A stretch of DNA of 20,277 nucleotides. Origin: VRUE01 sp040901495 (GTDB lineage: Bacteria > Actinomycetota > Thermoleophilia > Solirubrobacterales > 70-9). The notes beneath the pieces are model-generated. The model did not search any database. It had not been told where the DNA came from and saw only the letters and a list, made by a program, of their open reading frames with translations. Location: NCBI GenBank assembly GCA_040901495.1, contig JBBDYO010000054.1:1-20277 (forward strand), written 5' to 3'. Made by a program: the position numbers and the translations under genes. How positions within the stretch are numbered: the first letter of the stretch is position 1; every line of letters starts with the position of its first letter. Shown in pieces: positions 15,951 through 20,277 of this stretch.

Positions 15951-15956
15951 CAATGC

Positions 15957-16163
15957 ATGCCTACTGGAACAGTTAAGTGGTTTAGCGACGACAAGGGCTA
16001 CGGGTTCATTACGCCCGACGACGGCTCCAAGGACGTCTTCGTGCATCACAGCGCGATCCTCGGCGAGGGCTTCAAGTCCCTCACGGAGGGCGCCAAAGTG
16101 AGCTACGAGTCCGAGGAAGGACCGAAAGGTCCCGCCGCGGGGAGCGTGCAGCAGACCTCGTAG
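15957..16163 (+). CDS. csp: Cold-shock domain protein (CspA family)
   Basis: A 68-aa OB-fold single-stranded RNA/DNA-binding protein acting as an RNA chaperone. The sequence starts MPTGTVKWFSDDKGYGFIT, with RNP1 as KGYGFI and RNP2 as DVFVHH, then SAILGEGFKSLTEGAKVSYE, and ends EEGPKGPAAGSVQQTS; length and motifs are typical. Unlike most genes here it has a clear SD (TGGAGG, 6 nt spacing) and apparently a leader of about 100 nt with a 16-bp palindrome, which suggests post-transcriptional control as known for cold-shock mRNAs. A strong intrinsic terminator follows 24 nt after the stop, so it is monocistronic. An in-frame ATG at 15939 would add six residues but lacks SD support. Confidence 0.96.
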   Translation: MPTGTVKWFSDDKGYGFITPDDGSKDVFVHHSAILGEGFKSLTEGAKVSYESEEGPKGPAAGSVQQTS

Positions 16164-16187
16164 TCGCGCACCGCTCTTAGCGTTGTT

Positions 16188-16216
16188 GAGGCCCGCCACC
16201 GGCGGGCCTCTTCTTT
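16188..16216 (+). terminator. Rho-independent terminator of the cold-shock gene
   Basis: GAGGCCCGCC (16188-16197) pairs perfectly with GGCGGGCCTC (16201-16210) around a 3-nt loop, followed by TTCTTT. It lies 24 nt after the csp stop and 10 nt before the typA -10 box, insulating the two genes. Confidence 0.9.
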
Positions 16217-16226
16217 GCCCGCCACC

Positions 16227-16232
16227 TACCCT
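16227..16232 (+). promoter_or_regulatory. -10 box of typA
   Basis: TACCCT lies 11 nt before ATG 16244. The predicted transcript has a leader of only a few nucleotides and no SD. Confidence 0.5.
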
Positions 16233-16243
16233 GCTCCTGAGAG

Positions 16244-18070
16244 ATGGCCACCCGAGACGATCTACGAAACATCGCGATCATCGCCCACGTCGACCACGGC
16301 AAGACGACCCTGGTCGACGCGATGCTGTGGCAGACCGGCGCCTTCCGCAAGGGCCAGGACGTGGCCGAGCGGGTGATGGACTCGATGGACCTCGAGCGCG
16401 AGAAGGGGATCACGATCCTCGCAAAGAACACCGCCGTCAACCACAACGGCGTGAAGCTCAACATCGTTGACACCCCCGGCCACGCCGACTTCGGCGGCGA
16501 GGTCGAGCGTGCGCTGACCATGGTCGACGGCGTGCTGCTGCTGGTCGACGCCTCCGAGGGCCCTCTCCCCCAGACCCGCTTCGTGCTGCGCAAGGCGCTG
16601 GAGTCAAAGCTGCCGGTGATCCTCGTGGTCAACAAGGTCGACCGGCCCGACGCCCGCATCGCCGAGGTCGTCGACGAGGTCTACGAGCTCTTCCTCGACC
16701 TCGACGCCGACTCCGAGCAGATTGACTTCCCGATCGTCTACACCAACGCCAAAGCCGGCTGGGCCGCGCTCGAGGAAGGGGTCGAGGGAACCGACCTCTC
16801 TCCCCTGCTCGACCTGATGCTGGAGAAGATCCCGGCCCCTGGATATGACCCCGACGCTCCCCTGCAAGCACACGTCACCAACCTCGACGCCTCCCCCTAC
16901 GTCGGCCGCCTCGCGCTCTGCCGAGTCCACAACGGGACGATCCGCGCCGGACAGCAGATCGCCTGGTGCCACGCCGACGGCAGCATCTCCCGCGCCACCG
17001 TCTCCGAGCTCTACATCACCGAGGCGCTCGATCGAGTCGACGCCAAGGAGGCCGGGCCGGGCGAAATCATCGCCGTCGCCGGCATGGAAGAGGTGACGAT
17101 CGGCGAGACCCTTGCCGATCCCGAGGACCCCCGGCCGCTGCCGGTGATCACGGTCGATGAGCCCTCGCTCTCGATCCAGATCGGGATCAACACCTCTCCC
17201 CTGGCCGGACTCGAGGGCAAAAAGCTGACCGCGCGCCAGATCCTGGACCGGCTCGACGCCGAGCTGGTCGGCAACGTCTCGATCCGGGTCAACGACATCG
17301 ACCGCCCCGATGCCTGGGAGGTCCAGGGCCGCGGCGAGCTGCAGCTCGTCGTCCTGCTCGAGATGATGCGTCGCGAGGGCTTCGAGCTGACCGCGGGCCA
17401 GCCCCAGGTCGTCACCCACGAGGAGGATGGCAAGCTCCACGAGCCGGTCGAGCGACTCTCGATCGACGCGCCCGAGGAGCACGTCGGCGCGATCACCCAG
17501 TTGCTGGCCGGCCGCAAGGGGCGGATGGAGCAGATGGTCAACCACTCCACCGGCTGGGTGCGGATGGAGTTCCTCGTCCCCGCCCGCGGCCTGATCGGCT
17601 TCCGCACCGAGTTCCTCACCGAGACACGCGGCACCGGGATCATGAACCACGTCTTCGACCGCTGGGAGCCCTGGGCGGGCGAGCTGCGAACCAGGGCGAG
17701 CGGCTCGATCGTCGCCGACCGCCGCGGCAAGACCGCCGGCTACTCGCTGGCCAGCCTGCAGGATCGCGGCACGCTCTTCGTCGGCCCCGGCGAGGAGGTC
17801 TATGAGGGGATGATCATCGGCGAGAACGCCCGCTCCGAGGATCTCGACGTCAACGCCATCAAGGAAAAGCAGCAGACCAACATGCGCGCCGCCGGCGCCG
17901 AGGTGCTCGAGCGCCTCGAGCCCCCGACGAGGCTCACGCTGGAAGCCTCGCTCGAGTTCCTGCGCGAGGACGAGTGCGTCGAAATCACCCCCGAGTCGGT
18001 ACGCCTGCGCAAGGTAGACCTGGACAAAATCAAGCGCCAGAAGACGGCGCGCCAGAAGACGCCGGCCTAG
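16244..18070 (+). CDS. typA: Translational GTPase TypA/BipA
   Basis: A ribosome-associated GTPase of the EF-G/LepA group, involved in 50S assembly and in growth under cold and other stresses. The 608-aa length is typical. G1 is AHVDHGKTT (14-22), switch I region EREKGITI (51-58), G3 DTPGHADF (76-83), G4 NKVD (130-133) and G5 near YTNAKAGWA. Then come domain II (PLQAHVTNLDASPYVGRLAL), domain III/V segments, and the family-specific C-terminal domain with VPARGLIGFRTEFLTETRGTG and a basic tail KIKRQKTARQKTPA. ATG 16244 follows a TACCCT box. A DUF4333-like lipoprotein gene starts 21 nt downstream but has its own -10 box. It follows the cold-shock gene, a sensible neighbour though insulated by a terminator. 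Confidence 0.97.
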   Translation: MATRDDLRNIAIIAHVDHGKTTLVDAMLWQTGAFRKGQDVAERVMDSMDLEREKGITILAKNTAVNHNGVKLNIVDTPGHADFGGEVERALTMVDGVLLLVDASEGPLPQTRFVLRKALESKLPVILVVNKVDRPDARIAEVVDEVYELFLDLDADSEQIDFPIVYTNAKAGWAALEEGVEGTDLSPLLDLMLEKIPAPGYDPDAPLQAHVTNLDASPYVGRLALCRVHNGTIRAGQQIAWCHADGSISRATVSELYITEALDRVDAKEAGPGEIIAVAGMEEVTIGETLADPEDPRPLPVITVDEPSLSIQIGINTSPLAGLEGKKLTARQILDRLDAELVGNVSIRVNDIDRPDAWEVQGRGELQLVVLLEMMRREGFELTAGQPQVVTHEEDGKLHEPVERLSIDAPEEHVGAITQLLAGRKGRMEQMVNHSTGWVRMEFLVPARGLIGFRTEFLTETRGTGIMNHVFDRWEPWAGELRTRASGSIVADRRGKTAGYSLASLQDRGTLFVGPGEEVYEGMIIGENARSEDLDVNAIKEKQQTNMRAAGAEVLERLEPPTRLTLEASLEFLREDECVEITPESVRLRKVDLDKIKRQKTARQKTPA

Positions 18071-18077
18071 ACCCCGC

Positions 18078-18083
18078 TAGCCT
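18078..18083 (+). promoter_or_regulatory. -10 box of the lipoprotein gene
   Basis: TAGCCT lies 8 nt before ATG 18092, within the 21-nt gap after typA, with no SD-like sequence before the start. Confidence 0.5.
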
Positions 18084-18091
18084 GCCGGGCA

Positions 18092-18388
18092 ATGCGTCGC
18101 GTGTCCGTGCTCATCCTCGCCTCCGCTGCACTGCTGACAGCGTGTGGCGAGAGCACGATCAAGCCCGAGGGCGCCGAGCAGTCGGTTGTCGACGTCGTCT
18201 CCAAGCAAACCGGCTTCCACCCGAAGGACGTCAGCTGCCCTTCCGACGTCGAGGCCGAGGTCGGCGGAACCTTCGAGTGCGAGTTCACCGGGCCCGAAGG
18301 AGCGCCCTACACCGCGCACATGAAGATCGTCGAGGTCGATGGCGAGGAAGTGCTCTTCCAGGTCGACTCCCGGCCGCGCGGTAAATAG
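18092..18388 (+). CDS. Small lipoprotein with a DUF4333-like domain
   Basis: A 98-aa exported lipoprotein. The signal peptide MRRVSVLILASAALLTAC ends in a lipobox (LLTAC) with lipidated Cys18. The mature part ESTIKPEGAEQSVVDVVSKQ, then GFHPKDVSCPSDVEAEVGGT, FECEFTGPEG and a final strand EVLFQVDSRP matches the DUF4333 pattern: a V-x-C-P-x-x-V-x-A-x-V-G-x-x-F-x-C core with two cysteines likely to form a disulfide. This domain is widespread in actinobacterial lipoproteins and of unknown function. It starts 21 nt after typA with its own -10 box. Its stop lies 10 nt from the stop of the convergent DUF2252 gene, with no clear terminator between. Confidence 0.88.
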   Translation: MRRVSVLILASAALLTACGESTIKPEGAEQSVVDVVSKQTGFHPKDVSCPSDVEAEVGGTFECEFTGPEGAPYTAHMKIVEVDGEEVLFQVDSRPRGK

Positions 18389-18398
18389 CCCAGGGGCC

Positions 18399-19778
18399 TC
18401 AGGCCTCCACCGCTTTTAATCGGCCGGAGTCGATCGCCGCGATCAGCGCCGCGTGGTCGCGCTCGTTCTGGTCGGCGTAGGACGCAGAGAACTCGGCGAT
18501 CGCCTCGTCGAAGCTGTCGCCGGAGCCGAGGTAGGCGCCAATCGCCACCGGGTCACCGGAGCGGGCGTGGGCGCGAGCCAGGGTCCAGCCACAGAGGCGG
18601 GCGTAAACCACCAGCCCTCGAGGAGACAGCGCTTCAGTGTCGACCGAGCGCTTCCAGTCCCAGAGCTGGCGCACGTAGAAGTCGCGGCGACGCCCGTCGA
18701 TGCCGGCAGCGGGGCACCACCCCAGGAAGCTGTCGCTTGCGGCCTGCATCAGGCGCTGGCCTTCCACCACTCGCCGCCCATGGTTTCTGAATCGGCTGGC
18801 GCCGGCGTAGGGCTCGAGCACCGACGCCTCAGCCTCCTTCGCCTGCAAGACCATTGGATCATCGTCGTCGCGCCCGGTCAGCAGCACCACCCAGGCCCGG
18901 GTGCCGACGCTGCCAACCCCGACCACCTTGCGGGCCAGGTCACGCAGCCGGTAGCGGTCCAAGAGGTGGCGGCGGTCCCCCTGCAGGGTCGAGCGGTAGG
19001 CATCGAGCACACCGCGGATCGTGGTCTCCAAGTCGCGGCTCTCGCCCTTCGGCATCAGCTCTTCGGCCCGGACCAAGAGCGGCGGGTCGTCGATGAAGCG
19101 CAGCTCGTCGCCAACGCGTCGGGTCAACCGCTGGAGAGCGCGCAGGTTGTCCTTGCCCCGCGCCTTGGCGACTCCCTTCTGCGCTCTCTTTGCCGCCCCC
19201 TCCCCCACCTCGGCACCCAGTTCCCCTAGCGCGGCCTCGATATCGAGCCGCGCGTACCAGATGTCCAAGCTGCGCATCGAGGCGAAGCGACGCATCGCTT
19301 CGCGGTACTCCCGCGCCGCGCTCAGCACCGCCGCACGGCGCTCCTTGCGCTTGAGGCCGTTTTCGCGGGCGGCGATCTCGAAGCTCGCGGTGAGCCGCTT
19401 CACATCCCACTCCCACGGGCCCGGCAGCGACTCGTCGAAGTCGTTGAGATCGAAGACCAGGGTTCGGTCCGGCGCCGCGAAGGCGCCGAAGTTGGAGAGG
19501 TGGGCGTCGCCGCACACCTGTACTCGCAAGCCTGAGGTGGGGGCGCCGGCAAGGTCCGCGGCCATCACCGCGGCGGCGCCGCGGTAGAACGTGAAGGGCG
19601 AGACCGCCATCCGTCCGTAGCGGATCGGGACCAGCTCCGAGACCCGGGTCTCGGCCTGTTGCTCCAGAACGCTGACCGGATCGGCCCGATCGCCTGCGGC
19701 CTCCCACTCGCCGTGGGTGGAGCGCGGAGCCCGTGAGCGCGCGGTCTTCCCTGCGGCAGCGCGCTCGGCAACGTCCAT
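18399..19778 (-). CDS. DUF2252 family protein (kinase-like fold suspected)
   Basis: A 459-aa cytosolic protein matching the DUF2252 family, common in actinobacteria. Conserved blocks are VPIRYGRMAVSPFTFYRGAA (about 50-69), VCGDAHLSNFGAF (88-100), LVFDLNDFDESLPGPWEWDV (107-126), the mid-segment LARKVVGVGSVGTRAWVVLL and, near the end, RLCGWTLARAHARSGD. GDAHLSNFG and DLNDFDE resemble the catalytic loop (H-G-D-x-H-x-x-N) and metal-binding Asp of aminoglycoside-phosphotransferase-like kinases, so a small-molecule or protein kinase activity is plausible but unproven. The N-terminal 30 residues are low-complexity and basic. ATG 19778 lies 7 nt behind a TACGGT box, which itself directly follows the terminator of the upstream acyl-CoA dehydrogenase gene. 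Monocistronic. Confidence 0.9.
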   Translation of the reverse strand: MDVAERAAAGKTARSRAPRSTHGEWEAAGDRADPVSVLEQQAETRVSELVPIRYGRMAVSPFTFYRGAAAVMAADLAGAPTSGLRVQVCGDAHLSNFGAFAAPDRTLVFDLNDFDESLPGPWEWDVKRLTASFEIAARENGLKRKERRAAVLSAAREYREAMRRFASMRSLDIWYARLDIEAALGELGAEVGEGAAKRAQKGVAKARGKDNLRALQRLTRRVGDELRFIDDPPLLVRAEELMPKGESRDLETTIRGVLDAYRSTLQGDRRHLLDRYRLRDLARKVVGVGSVGTRAWVVLLTGRDDDDPMVLQAKEAEASVLEPYAGASRFRNHGRRVVEGQRLMQAASDSFLGWCPAAGIDGRRRDFYVRQLWDWKRSVDTEALSPRGLVVYARLCGWTLARAHARSGDPVAIGAYLGSGDSFDEAIAEFSASYADQNERDHAALIAAIDSGRLKAVEA

Positions 19779-19785
19779 GGGGCTA

Positions 19786-19791
19786 ACCGTA
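19786..19791 (-). promoter_or_regulatory. -10 box of the DUF2252 gene
   Basis: TACGGT on the minus strand lies 7 nt before ATG 19778 and begins 7 nt after the T-tract of the preceding terminator. Confidence 0.5.
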
Positions 19792-19798
19792 ACCGCCC

Positions 19799-19833
19799 AA
19801 GAAAAGAGCCGCCGACCCCAAGGCCGGCGGCTC
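19799..19833 (-). terminator. Rho-independent terminator of the acyl-CoA dehydrogenase gene
   Basis: On the minus strand GAGCCGCCG (19833-19825) pairs with CGGCGGCTC (19814-19806) around a 10-nt loop, followed at once by TTTTCTT (19805-19799). It lies 25 nt after the stop at 19859. Confidence 0.9.
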
Positions 19834-19858
19834 GGTCACAGGGCCCCTGCCCTGAGTC

Positions 19859-20277
19859 TCAGACGGTTGCGGCTGCCTGCTCGGCCTGGCTGCTCTCGGA
19901 CTCCTTGGCCTTCGCTTCGGCCTCGGGCGTCGGCTCGTCGACGTTGCGGGGCAACAGGACTTCTTTGGCGATGACCAGGCGCTGGATCTGGCTGGTGCCC
20001 TCGTACAGCTGCATGATCTTCGCGTCGCGCATCAGTTTCTCGACCGGGTACTCCTTGATGAAGCCGTAGCCGCCGTAGACCTGAACGGCGTCGACGGTGA
20101 TCTCCATCGCCGAGTCGGCGGCGAAACGCTTGGCCATCGAGGAGACCTTGCTGTTGCGCAGGCCCTGATCGAGCATGACCGCCGAGCTCCAGACCAGCAG
20201 GCGGCCGGCCTCAACCTTGGTGGCCATGTCGGCGATCATGAACTGGATCGCCTGGTGCATCGCGATCGGCACGCCGA
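19859..20277 (-). CDS. Acyl-CoA dehydrogenase, C-terminal part (5' end outside window)
   Basis: A FAD-dependent dehydrogenase that introduces an alpha-beta double bond into acyl-CoA, as in beta-oxidation or branched-chain catabolism. The frame runs off the right edge, so only the last 139 residues or so are visible; the GTG at 20272 is internal. Seen: GVPIAMHQAIQFMIADMATK (start of the C-terminal helical domain), VDAVQVYGGYGFIKEYPVEK, and IMQLYEGTSQIQRLVIAKEV with the Glu of YEGTS in the position of the usual catalytic base. After LLPRN comes a tail of about 28 residues (from VDEPTPEAEAKAKESESSQA on) that is Glu/Ala-rich and low-complexity; family members usually stop soon after the IQRL block. 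An intrinsic terminator follows. The substrate cannot be assigned from the fragment. Confidence 0.93.
   Translation of the reverse strand, partial: GVPIAMHQAIQFMIADMATKVEAGRLLVWSSAVMLDQGLRNSKVSSMAKRFAADSAMEITVDAVQVYGGYGFIKEYPVEKLMRDAKIMQLYEGTSQIQRLVIAKEVLLPRNVDEPTPEAEAKAKESESSQAEQAAATV

Noticed and set aside
16604..17650. A 348-codon minus-strand open frame opposite typA
   Set aside because: It mirrors the typA coding strand, has no recognisable domain and no promoter or SD.

Overview
The window is a GC-rich bacterial stretch from a draft assembly (one 10-N gap). Gene content and style suggest a soil actinobacterium, most likely of the Thermoleophilia/Solirubrobacterales type. The signs are a type III glutamine synthetase, a secreted collagen-like protein with a Cys-rich flank and a C-terminal domain ending in a VYAICVST-type sequence, a secreted protease with C-terminal repeats of the F-x-C-x-x-DGG type, a DUF4333-like lipoprotein, and start codons placed directly behind TANNNT boxes. 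The taxonomic call is inference from family resemblance, not from a marker gene.

Layout from left to right: the 3' part of glnN (+); a 107-nt imperfect inverted repeat; a collagen-like gene (-) broken by three 1-nt frame changes; a cytochrome P450 (-); rlmN followed by a two-TM potassium channel with an RCK domain (both -, one unit); divergently, an isocitrate lyase/PEP mutase-type enzyme and an NTF2-fold protein (+); a TetR regulator translationally coupled to a second NTF2-fold protein (-), divergent from a cupin gene (+) across a perfect 16-bp operator-like palindrome; an SRPBCC protein with a 61-aa four-Cys protein behind it (-); a ZIP-like transporter (-) divergent from a RecD2-type helicase (+, interrupted by the N gap); a TVP38/DedA-like membrane protein (+); a large secreted subtilase-like protease (-); a cold-shock protein with a long leader (+); typA/bipA (+); a small lipoprotein (+); a DUF2252 protein (-); and the 3' part of an acyl-CoA dehydrogenase (-) cut by the right edge.

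Most genes look like unlinked chromosomal housekeeping or accessory genes, and I see no phage, IS, CRISPR or dedicated defence locus. Functional grouping is visible only in small units: rlmN-channel, TetR-NTF2/cupin, and SRPBCC-Cys protein. The strongest pattern is promoter architecture. Almost every first gene of a transcription unit has a TANNNT hexamer 5-11 nt before its start codon and no Shine-Dalgarno sequence. This points to leaderless mRNAs as the default, with SD-led exceptions at the cupin, cold-shock and collagen-like genes. I do not find a convincing new multi-gene system. The best leads are the leaderless promoter rule, the 107-nt hairpin, the Glu-for-His protease, the His-less ZIP protein and the small four-Cys protein.
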